A program made the position numbers and the translations under genes. 64,000 bases of DNA from Takakia lepidozioides (taxonomy: Eukaryota > Streptophyta > Takakiopsida > Takakiales > Takakiaceae): contig CM060734.1 of NCBI GenBank assembly GCA_030704615.1, positions 3,596,001-3,660,000 on the forward strand. Reading direction: 5' to 3'. This document shows, piece after piece, positions 54,354-64,000 of the stretch (position 1 is the first letter of the stretch; the number at the start of each line of letters is the position of its first letter). Under the pieces are notes generated by a model that was not told where the DNA came from, did no database searches, and saw only the letters and a program-made list of their open reading frames with translations.

Positions 54354-55250
54354 GACACAATGGAGTGGTGTTCCTAGCCAACAACAACAACCACCTCAGT
54401 GCGGTCAAGGCAACAAAGGGGCTTAGATGAAGCCCAATGAAGGTCAGAGAGGATCTCCAATGCAGAGGTCTAATCTTTCATTTTCAGGCGAGCAACAGTC
54501 GGGTTTGACATGTTGGGATTGTGGAGGACCACATGTTAAGAAGAATTGCCCACAGAGAAATAAATGGTCGATATAGGTGCAGTGTACACAATTGCAATGT
54601 GGGCATTGTGGCAAGTATGGGCATGAGATAACCCATTGTTATAACTTGCATCATAAGTTGCGGCCATGCCAGTTCCAAAGAGACAATGGTGGCCGCGTGC
54701 AGAAACCATACGAGTCCGAGTTTTTGCTCTATGTGAAGCAGCTGGAAGGAGAAGTCGAAAATGAGCCAAACCAAGATTGGGTCACGGGGATCTTGGAGAA
54801 ATACAAGGATGTAATGCTGGAGGATTTACCAAGCGGCTTGCCACCGTGAAGAGGGGTTGACCATAAGATTGAGGTGGTGCCGGGAACGGAGCCGCTTGCT
54901 AAGGCGCCTTACCGGTTGAGCCATAGGGAGTTGGTGACTCGTTGAAGGAGCAGCTCAAGGATTTCATGGCGAAGGGATTCATCCAGCCAAGTAAGTCACC
55001 TTACAATGCCTCGGTGCTATTCGCAGATAAAAAAAGTGGGACGCTGCGCATGTGTATCGATTACATGGCCCTAAACAAGTGACTATAAAAAATCGGTACC
55101 CTTTGCCCAAGATTTATAACCTCTTCGATCGGTTAGTAAGCACAAAGTATTTCAGTCGGGTCGACCTGTGCTCAGATTACCATCAAATTCGGGTAGCGTA
55201 AAGAGATGAAGAGGAAACATTGTGCATGACAATACGGCTCTTATAAGTTT

Positions 55251-55532
55251 TTGGTGATGCCGTTTGGGCTCACCAATGTGCCGACCACTTTTAGCATATT
55301 GATGAACAATCTCTTTCAGGAGTGGTTGGATGATTTTGTGATAGTTTACATTGACGACATCTTGACCTCTACCCCAAGACAAAAGAATCTACTACCTGGA
55401 ACACCTCAAAAAGGTTTTCCAAAAGTTGTGGGAATGGAAGCTCTATGCCAAAGCTTTAAAGTGCAAATTTGGGGTCACGAAAGTGGAATTCCTAGGGCAT
55501 GTGATTACGTAAGATCGGATAAAGATGGATGA
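55251..55532 (+). pseudogene. Element Y RT palm fragment
   Basis: Open piece with [17 protein letters not shown] and the intact catalytic box YIDD, surrounded by stops on both sides. Assigned to chromovirus RT by these motifs. Confidence 0.8.
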
Positions 55533-55728
55533 TAGAAAGGTTTTGGACTGGGAACCTCTAACTTCGGTCCCGGGAGTGCAATTTTTTCTAGGACTTGCCT
55601 CATACTACCGAAAGTATGTAAAAGAATTTGTCAACATTGCTGGGCCATTGTCAGACCTCTTGCATAAGTCTAAGGCTTGGGTGTGAGATACGTTTTGTGA
55701 CCAAACATTTGTCGAGCTGAAGCAGCGG

Positions 55729-56166
55729 TTGATGGAAGCTCCAGTCTTGAAGATCCCGGAGTTCGACCGTCTATTTGAGATTCACACAAATGCGTCGGGC
55801 TTCGCAATTGGTGGTGTTCTCATGCAGGACGGCCGTCCAGTGACTTACGAAAGTAAGAAACTGAATGATGTGGAAAAAAGATGGCCTACGCACGAGAAGG
55901 AAATGAAGGCGGCGGTCCATTGCCTTGAGCTTTGGCACCACTATATTGGTTCCAACCCTGTGAAGGTGTTCACGGACAATGTCACGGTGAAATATTTTGC
56001 CACACAACCTAAGTTGTCCCCAAAGCAAATTAGGTGGCAAGATACATTGACATTGTTCGATGTGGATATCCAATACAAGACAGGATGGAACAATGTGGTG
56101 GCCAATGCTCTAAGTCGGAAGCAGCAGCTCATGTTGGTGTATGGCAGGGGTGAGACAAAATTGTAG
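55729..56166 (+). pseudogene. Element Y RNase H
   Basis: 145 open codons: first Asp position reads HTNASG (Asn in place of the catalytic Asp of HTDAS), Glu in THEKEMKAAVHCL, third Asp in VFTDNVTVKYF, then the DIQYKTGWNNVVANALSR tether. Loss of the first Asp implies inactivity. Confidence 0.85.
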
Positions 56167-57254
56167 AGGAAAATCCGGAGGGCTTATCAAAAGAAGGAGT
56201 TGACAAAGTCCGTGATGTAGGACTTGAGGGAAGGGGCTAAGTCGCAGTTCCAGTTGCAGAATTGATTGCTTCGGTACAAACAAAAACGTCTCTATATGCC
56301 AAAGGGAGGGCTCAAAGAAAATCTCTTGAGAGAATGTCATAATGGCCCACTTGCGGGCCACGGCGGAGCCGATCGCACTACAACACTCTTGAAGAAAGAG
56401 TATTTTTGGCCCAAACTAAGGGAAGAGGCCGAGGAGTAAAGACATGCACCACATGCCAGTAAAACCAAAGTCAGTGCAAGAAGCAAGCGGGACTGTTACA
56501 CCCCTCGATTCCCGAAGGGCCTTGGGGGAGTGTTTCAATGGATTTCATGGCTAGCTTGTCACTGTCAAGAGGGTAGGACGCAATCATGGTGGAGTAGGTT
56601 CAATAAAATGCCCTATTTCTTCTCACCAAGGATACGACAACAACACATGAAACGAGACGACTTTTCATCGCCCACGTCTTCAAGTTTCATTGACTCCTGA
56701 AGGATATAGTTTCGGATCGCGATCCAAAGTTTACAAGTAAGTTTTGGAGAGCGCTTTGGAAGAAGATGGGGACAAGGCTTAAAATGAGCACGGCCTTCCG
56801 ACTTGCAAATGGGGAGAGTAACTTCCGTGTTGAAGCAACTCTTGCGGGATTATGTTTCGGCGAACGAAACAGACTCAGTAGATCACTTGGATACGATAGA
56901 GTTCTGTTATAATAACATAGAACACGGGCTTCGCCCTTCTAAGTGGTCTACAAAAAAACACCTTTGGTGCGTACGACTTGGGCCGCCCAAGTGAGACAAA
57001 GGATGAGGCCGGAGGGGATGGAGAGAAGGTTTCAGCAGCAGTGGCAGTGTTGGAGGAACGCAAGCATTCGATGGCTTGCAAAATCCAACATCGCCAAAGC
57101 GAGAAAGTGTTATAATATAAGCGAATCGGAGTCGGAGGGAAGTCAAGTTCAAAGCAGGTATGGAGGTCTGGCTGAACATTAAGAACTACCTCCGAAAGTG
57201 AGTCCGAAGTTCGTATTTCCGTATGCGGGACCTTTTTGCATTCGGAAGGTTATG

Positions 57255-57700
57255 TGTCACGGCCCTTTGCTTTTAGGGCAAGGGGTCAGGACATAAGAGA
57301 GGTTGTCCCTGTGGTGAGGGCAATGGCAGCAGTAGGAGTGGGGGCTGAACGAGGGGGGAGGCGCTCACTATGTGGAGCCTCGCAACCGGGTTGCGGTGGG
57401 GGCTTCGAGTGGGGTGATCGTAGCATAAGGAGTCGTAGTAGGGGTGACATAGGACTCACCGCAGGGCTAAGGCCTTGTGGTGGGAGTCGTGGGGAGTCTT
57501 GGGGCTCACCACGGTCCATTGGGGACGTGGTGGGTGGGCCAAGCCTCGCCGTTGAGGTTCACGGTGGTGGTTCACCAAAAAATGACTTGGGCTATTTGTG
57601 AGACCCCGCCGACACCTACAGAAGTATATATATGGAGTAATAACCCCGGGTGCAAGCCCATTATGCGACAAAAAACTAGTGAAGCAACCAAACGAGCCGA
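57255..57700. mobile_element. ~450 bp insertion in element Y integrase tail, solo-LTR-like
   Basis: The GPF region of integrase (FPYAGPFCIRKV) stops near 57,250 and the conserved continuation (RTAYNQ..FYV*LLKPYF) reappears near 57,715. The intervening DNA is G-rich, begins TGTCACGGCCC as many plant LTRs do and has TATATATGG near 57,628. No coding sequence. The class is a guess. Confidence 0.4.
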
Positions 57701-58000
57701 AAAGCAACCAAAGTGTAGGGAGCTATTCCGGACTGCATACAACCAAGGGAATTTCCACTCAGCAAAGTACACCCCCATGTTCTATGTCTAGCTTTTGAAG
57801 CCCTACTTCAAGGATGAAAAACGCGTCGACCTCGGCAACAAGTTTGCATCCACCGCCTATGCTCTTGGATCATGAAAATGAACCTGAATACGAAGTGGAG
57901 GCAACACTTAAGTTGAGGAGGTTCAAGAACAAAAAAACATAATATCTAGTGAAATGGAAAGGTTACCATCAAGCAAGAAGGTCAAAACACAATTGAGCAA

Positions 58001-58767
58001 TTAATTGTTGCAATATATCACTATTCAATTGAAGCATGAAGACAGTCTACATCGATTATGGAGCAATATCGTGGCCCCACAATGGGCGCATAGCCAACTA
58101 AAGACTTCTCTACATATTTGTCAAAACAAGGAATTAACGTAAGGACAACACGAATCTGCATAGCAGATTCAAGGAAATGTCATAACCCTGGAAGAAATAA
58201 CCATGTCAATTGAAATCTTGAGAGCAAGAAGATAGAGCAAGAGAGATTGCATTGACCTTCAATCTCTTCTTTGAGATACAAAAAGACAGACTTCCGAGTA
58301 CAAGATTGGGGAAGCTGACACTGACCATTGACCTCTGATGTGTGGCACTAAATCATATATCTATCATGTACATATCATCAACAAAGACAACACGAGAAAC
58401 TCGCGTTATTGTGTAACGAATTTTGTGGAATTCCAACTTCTGTTAAATGGTACAAATCCTTTCATGCCAAAAAATAAGAAGGTGAAGAGAGAAGACAAGT
58501 GTCACCGCCTTCCCATTTTCTGAATAACAGATGCTGACGTACACGCAAATAGTGGACCCACATGTGGGAAAAGCCACTCTCCAATCAAACGTAACCTCCA
58601 GTCGCCGTTTAGTATACTGATCAATACATGTGGGATTAGTAACGGAGTTCTTCTACTTCCATAGACGTCCCACACTCCCACTTCCTTTGCTCATGCCCTC
58701 ATCTGCAATCCATAGAATTGAGGATTGAAGCCCTTGCGTTGCAGCTGGAGGTAAGAATAAAGTACCG
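58001..58767. other. Intergenic, 3' flank of the kinase gene
   Basis: No coding feature recognised; probably includes the 3' untranslated region of the minus-strand kinase gene. Confidence 0.3.
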
Positions 58768-60072
58768 TCAAGAGTCATCGAGAATCTGGAGTTCTGCCCA
58801 CAATAGAGGAGACACTTTGGCAGAGGTGACCTCGAGTGACATGTTGAGAGCGTCCGCAAGCATATGACTGACTTTGCGCATGGATGGCCTCTTGGAGACT
58901 TTGGGTGACAGACAGAGATTCACTATCTTACACAGTGCTACCAGCTCATCGTGATTGTAAGACTTCAGGGATGGATCAGCCATGTACCACACCATTTTGG
59001 GGTCATTCAGATACTCAACCGCCCAATCAACAAGGGAACCTTCTGGTTCACTGCGGGGTGTTCTCCCAGCGATAGTTTCAAGCATGAACACTCCAAAGCT
59101 GTACACATTGCTCTCAATATCAGGACAGAACCGGTCAGACCCATCCCACTCATCGTAGCCAATAGCCCGTGTGCCCGTCCACTTTGACTTGTATCCTTCT
59201 CTCCTTCCGACTTCCATCTTTGCCACCCCAAAATTTGCAATCTTGGCTGCATAGTCGTCAGTGAGATAGATGGCTTTCGCTTCAAAGTTCAAGTGGCTGG
59301 CAGGAGGGACCAGCTCATGATGCATGTACTCCAAACCATAGGCAACACCCATCACTATCCGCATGCGTGTAAGCCAGTCTAAGTGCTCCGACTCCTTGTT
59401 ATGTAGATGATCAAAGAGGGTACCGTTGGAAGCATATTCGAAAACAAGCATGCGGGTAAAGGGCTCTTGTTGTATGCAATAAGCCAACAGATTTACTAGG
59501 TGCTCGTGCTTCATCCGTGCTAAAGCTTCTACCTTTCGTCGGAAAGACAGTTCAGAATTGGGGGTCCAATTTGCTGCAGGCATACTGATACTAGTAACTG
59601 CGACCTCCGTTCCATTGGATAATGTCCCTTTATACACGACGCTGTCTGGAGAAGAGCCAATGATGTTGCTGAAGTCTTCACATGCGGCCTCCAACTCCTC
59701 TCTTCTTAAGGATGGCACAGCAGTTTCGAATGCCTTCTGCAGCTGTCCACTAGATCCTGTCTTCCAGGGACTCGAAGCCGTTGTTTTCCTTCTGTAGCCA
59801 AGGATCACAATTACCAATACTACTAAGGCTACAGCCAGGACAACTGCAGTTCCAATGCCAAGTGCATCGATCCACGCAGGAGAAGAAGAGTCAACAACTG
59901 CCCCTGCAGCTTCAGGTGCTGCATAATCATCTGTCACATTATGAGGTGCATTGAGCTGTTCCGTCCCTCTTAGAGCCCTCCCTGAAACTGTGCAGCCAAC
60001 GCTCCCCGAGATGAGATCAAGAGAGGACAACCACACCAGTATCCAGGCGCTCGTTTCTATTGTACAGCACAT
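58768..60072 (-). CDS. Membrane receptor-like pseudokinase without LRRs (MRH1/MDIS2-like kinase domain)
   Basis: 434 codons from ATG at 60,072. A possible signal peptide (SAWILVWLSSLDLISGSVGC) is followed by a short ~45-residue ectodomain with one NVT glycosylation site, a transmembrane helix (~68-92, LGIGTAVVLAVALVVLVIVI, then YRRK) and a kinase domain (~125-415). The segment EELEAACEDFSNIIGSSPDS and VVYKGTLSNGTEVAV are hallmarks of the LRR-RLK subgroup containing MRH1/MALE DISCOVERER kinases. Kinase motifs are degenerate: no glycine loop, VAVT in place of VAIK, HLNFEAK in place of HRDxK..N, NFG in place of DFG. It should act as a signalling scaffold rather than a phosphotransferase. LRRs normal for the group are absent, so upstream exons or an N-terminal truncation are possible. 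Confidence 0.8.
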   Translation of the reverse strand: MCCTIETSAWILVWLSSLDLISGSVGCTVSGRALRGTEQLNAPHNVTDDYAAPEAAGAVVDSSSPAWIDALGIGTAVVLAVALVVLVIVILGYRRKTTASSPWKTGSSGQLQKAFETAVPSLRREELEAACEDFSNIIGSSPDSVVYKGTLSNGTEVAVTSISMPAANWTPNSELSFRRKVEALARMKHEHLVNLLAYCIQQEPFTRMLVFEYASNGTLFDHLHNKESEHLDWLTRMRIVMGVAYGLEYMHHELVPPASHLNFEAKAIYLTDDYAAKIANFGVAKMEVGRREGYKSKWTGTRAIGYDEWDGSDRFCPDIESNVYSFGVFMLETIAGRTPRSEPEGSLVDWAVEYLNDPKMVWYMADPSLKSYNHDELVALCKIVNLCLSPKVSKRPSMRKVSHMLADALNMSLEVTSAKVSPLLWAELQILDDS

Positions 60073-61100
60073 TGTGCCTCTTCTACTGCAAGCTCTTATC
60101 GTCGACAGGCAGCGCGTCCTCTCCAAATTTCAAAACCTCCCTATTTCTCAGACATTACACGCAGGCCCTGTATCGCCCCTGTCATCACCGTCTTTCTGCT
60201 ACATTCCCCTGCCCCGTCATCTTCCCTTCCCCCCTCCCTTCTGTCTTTAGGGCATCGCCTTAACTGAAACATCTTCACATTTTACAAGCTCCAGTTCACA
60301 CAGCTTCGAAGACTCAAGAAAGCCGCGTCCTTACAGACCCAGCTCCTGGACCGTGCGCGATACCCGTAAACCCTCGACAACTAGCAACCTCGATCTCCAA
60401 TTCTCCTCAAGCGCAGATAAACCTCACCCACCACCAATCGATCGATAACGCGCATTCACCTGTAACTGCATAGAAAATGCGACCTTACCACAACTCCTCG
60501 TTGCATTGTTGCCCATCGAATGCCTCCTTCCACTTCAGTGCTTCAACCAGTATCCAATGCACCTTGATCTGCACCACCTGGAGAGCCCAGTATCCATCTC
60601 AGGAGCCAAAAGACTCGCACCCACCTCACTACTAGCTCATCTCAAGGAATAAAAACCCCGCTGAAGCATCCTCTCCTCCGCACCGCAATTCCCTGCAGTA
60701 GCTCCCTCGCCCGATGACAAGACGAGCGCGATGGAGGGAAGCCAGCTATGGAATACCAAAAAGGCCATGCTTTCCACTTACCCCATGCCCGTTGGCCAAA
60801 CTCCAAAACTGCCTCTTTTATGCTTACGCTCCTGGGGTGGCTATGGCATCTTTATCCCACGCAGGGAATCCAAAACCCCACGCAAGGAATCGTCCCTGCG
60901 AAAAGAATCTAAAACCCCGTGCAAGGAATCTTGAACCCCGCGTTAGCGACCGTATATCCTGAACGTATCCATATATTCTCACATGTACATACGCTTTGGC
61001 TCGGATTTGGCTCGGTTAGCACATTAGGATTGGCAGACAGGTTTGGGCGATCGTCTTCCCCCACGGCGCGGCTGCTCTCACTTCTTCCAAGCTGCGAGTT
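60073..61100. other. Upstream region of the kinase gene
   Basis: No supported gene. C-rich DNA with small repeats of AAACCCCACGCAAGGAATC near 60,868-60,935 (three imperfect units). Likely promoter and 5' UTR of the minus-strand kinase, but I saw no clear TATA box. Confidence 0.35.
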
Positions 61101-62650
61101 TCAGGAGAATGGTGTTTGGTTCCATTGGCGTGCATGGAAGTGTCCATAGCCTCGTTCATATTTAACATCGTTGAGACAGTGGAAAGAAACGAAGTAAGAG
61201 GACGCAGTGGTTGTTATGTACAGGTCAATCGGGAAGCTTCTGAAGTGGTAGTAAGTTCTTCCACTTTGATGCTTGTCTCTGCTTGGTTTCTGGAGGATAT
61301 TTATGAGTTGTATGGAAGAGTTGCTGCCTCAAATGAGACGCCGCCCCTCATCCTGTCTCACATTCTGTTTTAATAGTCAACTTACGTGGCCTCTGTTGTC
61401 TCTAGTGGCAAGAGTCCGGGTGGTGTAGTGATTTCTGTCTGCCCGTGTTGATCTCCTTCCTTTTTTTCGGGTTTCACCACGGACAACACTCTCGTCTCAC
61501 TCTCGGCTGGCCAATTGCCCGATCACTGTCAGTTCGTCTCCTACAGTTGGAAGGAAAACACTCTCAGTGCTCTAGGAACTGAACTTATTGTACTCTCTGC
61601 TTGCATGTAGCGCTTTCCAGCGATAATAGAGTCTGGGTGTTAGAACTGGCCCGTTGGAACTCGCTGTTTAGGTCATCTGGCAGTTCTCAGAGAAATGAGA
61701 GCTCTCGGATGGAGACTGCGGCAGTTAATTTAATGGTCATTTGTCAACAGGGTGGCATAATGCAGGCGATTACTACCTACTTATTTCTTTGAGAATATGC
61801 GGAACCTTAGCATTTTTGAGGTTAATCTTCGTACAACATTGGTTATGCTCGAAGGCAGTGTGAACGCTTTGCAACTGCAGGAATTGCGGTTGTAGCTACT
61901 ATGAAGGTCACTAGAAGGGGTTTTCGAGCTAATGCCCAGGAATCTTTCATGAGAACATGCAGCAGACTGTTGCGGACTGTGTAGGGCAGTGGAGAGCTTC
62001 TGTGATTAAATTCTTGGGCACCCTCTTTTATCTCCATGCATGCACCTGGCTCAACCCAGCTTAATCTCCCACAAATTGGTCGTGTTTTTCTTCCTGTAGG
62101 TGATAATAGAGTTGGTGATTGCCCGTGGAGGTTACATTGAAGATTGCTGAGTGTACAAGTGGCTGCCAATGACATTGATTGACATCACCGTCCCTCAATG
62201 CCGATGTCTAGCTCCAGGTTTGTTGTCCTCTTTTCGATGTCTATCTCTACTCAGGTTTGGGAGTGTTTCCTATGGTCTGCCTGTTTTGTCTCCTTGAATT
62301 GAATCTCAATGTCAACACTGTTGATCTCAATTTTGAGCTCCATGTCCGGCTGTTAACTTTCTGCTTTTTCTCCACCACTTCCTTATAGGGCAAATAGTTG
62401 CCCGAATTTATTGAAGGTTGATGCGAAGCCTAGGACACTAGTTAAACTCACTAACCAGGTTTGCAGTACAAATGACGTTGCTGATTTTTTTCAAATATTA
62501 GCGCTGGTTGGGCTCTAAGACTATTTGGTGACAATATTCTGCTGCTTGATTTGTCTTCATGTTCAGTGCATGTACTACTCCGACAGTGCTTAATGAGATA
62601 ATAGGCTGGTACTAGAAAAAACTCGGTGATTTACGAATGAGTGTGGTGCA
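61101..62650. other. No gene recognised
   Basis: Intron-like, T-rich DNA left of the WDHD1/Ctf4-like exons. I searched for further WD40-type exons and found none I could support. Confidence 0.3.
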
Positions 62651-62651
62651 G

Positions 62652-63138
62652 TGGTCGACGCGGTTTCCTATTGAAGAGGAGGTCAAGGCAGTGGCAATTG
62701 TTAATGGTTGGGCTGCAGCAGCTACTGGTCTTCATTTTCTTGGAGTTTACTCTGAAGCTGGCTTGTAGGTATGACATTTCCCATTCTAACAACTGAGCAA
62801 TCCTGTCCATCTATGGCCTTTTTCATATTTTCACGGCTTTCAGTCTGCAAGGAGATTGGCTGCCTCACCTCAAAATTCCTGTTTTTGCAGCTACACGTTT
62901 GCAATTCTGACTTGACCAGCAAGATAGGCCCCAGTAGATCCATAGCTTGCCTTAGCCCTTCCCCATGTGAATTTGCTTGAAAGTGGAAGTGGTGTCACGA
63001 AGTCTCATTGCTTAATAAACCTTGAATGGCCTTGCAGAGATTTGTTTTATCTTTGGCAGGTTCGATTGTAGTACTAGCAGGCCATGAGCAGCAATTGGCC
63101 GTAGTCACTCATGCCTCCAACCCCCTACCTTATGAGGT
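62652..63138 (+). pseudogene. WDHD1/Ctf4-like exon fragments
   Basis: Exon 1 (62,652-62,768, GTGCAG| .. TAG|GTATGA) reads STRFPIEEEVKAVAIVNGW then AAAATGLHFLGVYSEAGL and TAG; in WDHD1/Ctf4 proteins this is the EVKAVALG-GWVAAAT..LR-[FY]-EGG-Q segment, so the TAG probably replaces a Gln codon. A second piece (about 63,060-63,138, TTGGCAG| .. GAG|GTACCA) reads AGHEQQLAVVTHASNPLPYE, matching the next part of the family. Ctf4 links replicative helicase and polymerase alpha. No other exons lie between here and the integrase gene, so this is a relic or captured fragment. Confidence 0.5.
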
Positions 63139-63327
63139 ACCAGGTGCCTCATATTCCTCCCACTGAGTGAACTGGTTTCTTTTGGATCGTTCATTTTTCC
63201 AGTGGAGATCAGATTTTGTGGCAAGAATAGTTTAGTAATGTGATCAATTTTCAGACCATGGACCATGGGATTATTCGCTGATTTGTATTCATTTCTCAGT
63301 TTTGTTTGAACTTTTTTTGCACTTGCC

Positions 63328-64000
63328 ACAAGCTGATGTGGTGGAATATGTCCACCGGATGCTGGGAGAAGGGGTTTCATTCAAGAGGGTCACAGAATCT
63401 CTCAACATCTCCGATCCCAGGCAACTCAAAAGGATTTTGACAAAGGCCTTGGGGTACAAGTTCAAGGTCTTTGATCGCCTCACTGTTGCAGAGTTGGGGG
63501 AGAAAATCGATGCCCTCCTTCCGATTAGGGAACATGGAGCCAACTGGGGGATAAGGCATGTCAAAGCTGCACTCTCTCGGCTCGATGTCAGGGCCCCTCG
63601 GAGGAATGTCGCAAGAGCATTGCAGATTTTGTCAAGTATGAGTCCCTTCCATGACATTCTTCCCTCACTACAGTAACTACAAAGACTGTAGCAACCGTGT
63701 GCAGAAACTCCTTGTAGACCAGTGCAAAATAAACCCTTTTCTAAACCTTTTTTTTGATTCCTCAGGGGCTCAATATGAAAGGAGACGTCGAGGGCTGCCT
63801 CTGACCCGGCGCCAATACAATGTCACAGTGCCTATGGCATTGTGGCATATTGATTGTACGTTACATTTTCTAATCGTGCTTTGCTTCATAATTTACTTCT
63901 TCTCATGCTTGGTTCATCATTTGAGTCTCACACAAGTTTGCCCATCATCTTTAATTGCAGCATATGACAAGCTCACCATGTACGGGTTGCATCGACGGTG
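63328..64000 (+). CDS. DDE integrase-core gene, 5' part (open at right edge)
   Basis: Three exons splice cleanly: about 63,328-63,635 (TCAA|GTATGA), 63,766-63,855 (CCTCAG| .. GATT|GTACGT) and 63,961 onward (ATTGCAG|). The joined protein has a helical N-terminus (YVHRMLGEGVSFKRVTESLN), HGANWGIRHVKAALSRLDVR, a basic patch (YERRRRGLPLTRRQYNV) and then VPMALWHIDS joined to YDKLTMYGLHRR. The W-H-[IV]-D-x..K-L..G sequence is the start of the rve-type integrase core found in a eukaryotic family of stand-alone, transposon-derived integrases, and the Asp is the first of the DDE triad. Exon 1 start is not fixed. No lesion is visible up to the window edge. Confidence 0.65.

Larger units (their letters stand above)
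54354..58000 (+). mobile_element. Element Y, right part: X-type gag joined to a chromovirus pol
   Basis: 54,358-54,690 continues the X-type gag (zinc knuckles CWDCGGPHVKKNC and CGHCGKYGHEITHC). At GGTGGCCG (~54,690) similarity to X ends and a different gypsy lineage begins: YESEFLLYVKQ, then chromovirus RT ([41 protein letters not shown]), RNase H (IHTNASGFAIGGVLMQ, FTDNVTVKYFA), fragments of integrase ([16 protein letters not shown]), LLKPYFKDEKR and a degraded chromodomain (57,860-57,990: EYEVEATLKLRRF, YLVKWKGYH). Many stops and frameshifts. Y is an old chimera; X sits inside it. Confidence 0.85.

Noticed and set aside
61116-61373. 85-codon open frame as an exon
   Set aside because: No splice context or family match; located in T-rich intron-like DNA.

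Overview
The window looks like nuclear DNA of a land plant. It holds a PLS-class PPR gene with E/E+ and a broken DYW domain, an LRR-RLK-type (pseudo)kinase, plant-style Ty3/gypsy and Ty1/copia elements, a LINE remnant and consistent GT..AG introns. The expanded, satellite-like PPR arrays and a methyltransferase-bearing gypsy element suggest a seedless plant (fern, lycophyte or bryophyte) more than a seed plant, but the species cannot be fixed from the sequence. Most of the 64 kb is transposable elements in several layers of nesting and decay; few loci look like working host genes.

Layout. 0-0.6 kb: an unrecognised minus-strand coding fragment running off the left edge. 0.9-8.1 kb: a decayed minus-strand Ty3/gypsy element (gag, protease, RT, RNase H, integrase, PBS, 5' LTR). 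8.6-9.4 kb: a broken copy of a beta-class amino-methyltransferase-like gene; a second, longer copy lies at 23.9-27.6 kb. 10.9-13.9 kb: a dead Ty1/copia pol split by a 1.1 kb insertion that carries a MADS K-box-like exon. 14.2-17.6 kb: an internally deleted relative (Z) of the large gypsy element described below. 17.6-20.9 kb: mostly intergenic, with G-box palindromes. 20.9-23.9 kb: a minus-strand LTR-type element whose only coding matter is a broken coiled-coil protein. 28.6-36.4 kb: a long array of PPR modules, almost all sharing one nonsense codon, ending in an open PPR gene tail. 36.5-37.6 kb: a tandem ~570 bp duplication. 39.0-40.0 kb: LINE 3' remnant (minus). 41.1-58.0 kb: an old chimeric gypsy element (Y) into which a young 12.3 kb gypsy element (X, 42,030-54,353) has inserted. 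58.8-60.1 kb: a minus-strand membrane pseudokinase gene. 62.6-64.0 kb: fragments resembling WDHD1/Ctf4, then a spliced gene with a DDE integrase core running off the right edge.

The centrepiece is element X. Its polyprotein order is Gag - aspartic protease - C5 cytosine DNA methyltransferase - UAG - RT - RNase H - integrase - PHD finger. All catalytic motifs I can check are present, the UAG stop sits in a UAG-CAA-CCA readthrough context with the same frame open beyond it, and its two 327 bp terminal modules differ at only 2 sites. Its termini are not ordinary LTRs: the left end is module B, the right end is A-B-A, and the whole is flanked by a 4-5 bp target duplication inside the gag of element Y. 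A mobile element carrying both a DNA-methylation writer and a histone-reader-type finger, expressed by stop-codon readthrough and with split-repeat-like ends, is the best candidate here for an undescribed system. Retrotransposon-borne cytosine methyltransferases are, to my knowledge, reported in dinoflagellates and charophyte algae; I could not search for land-plant cases.
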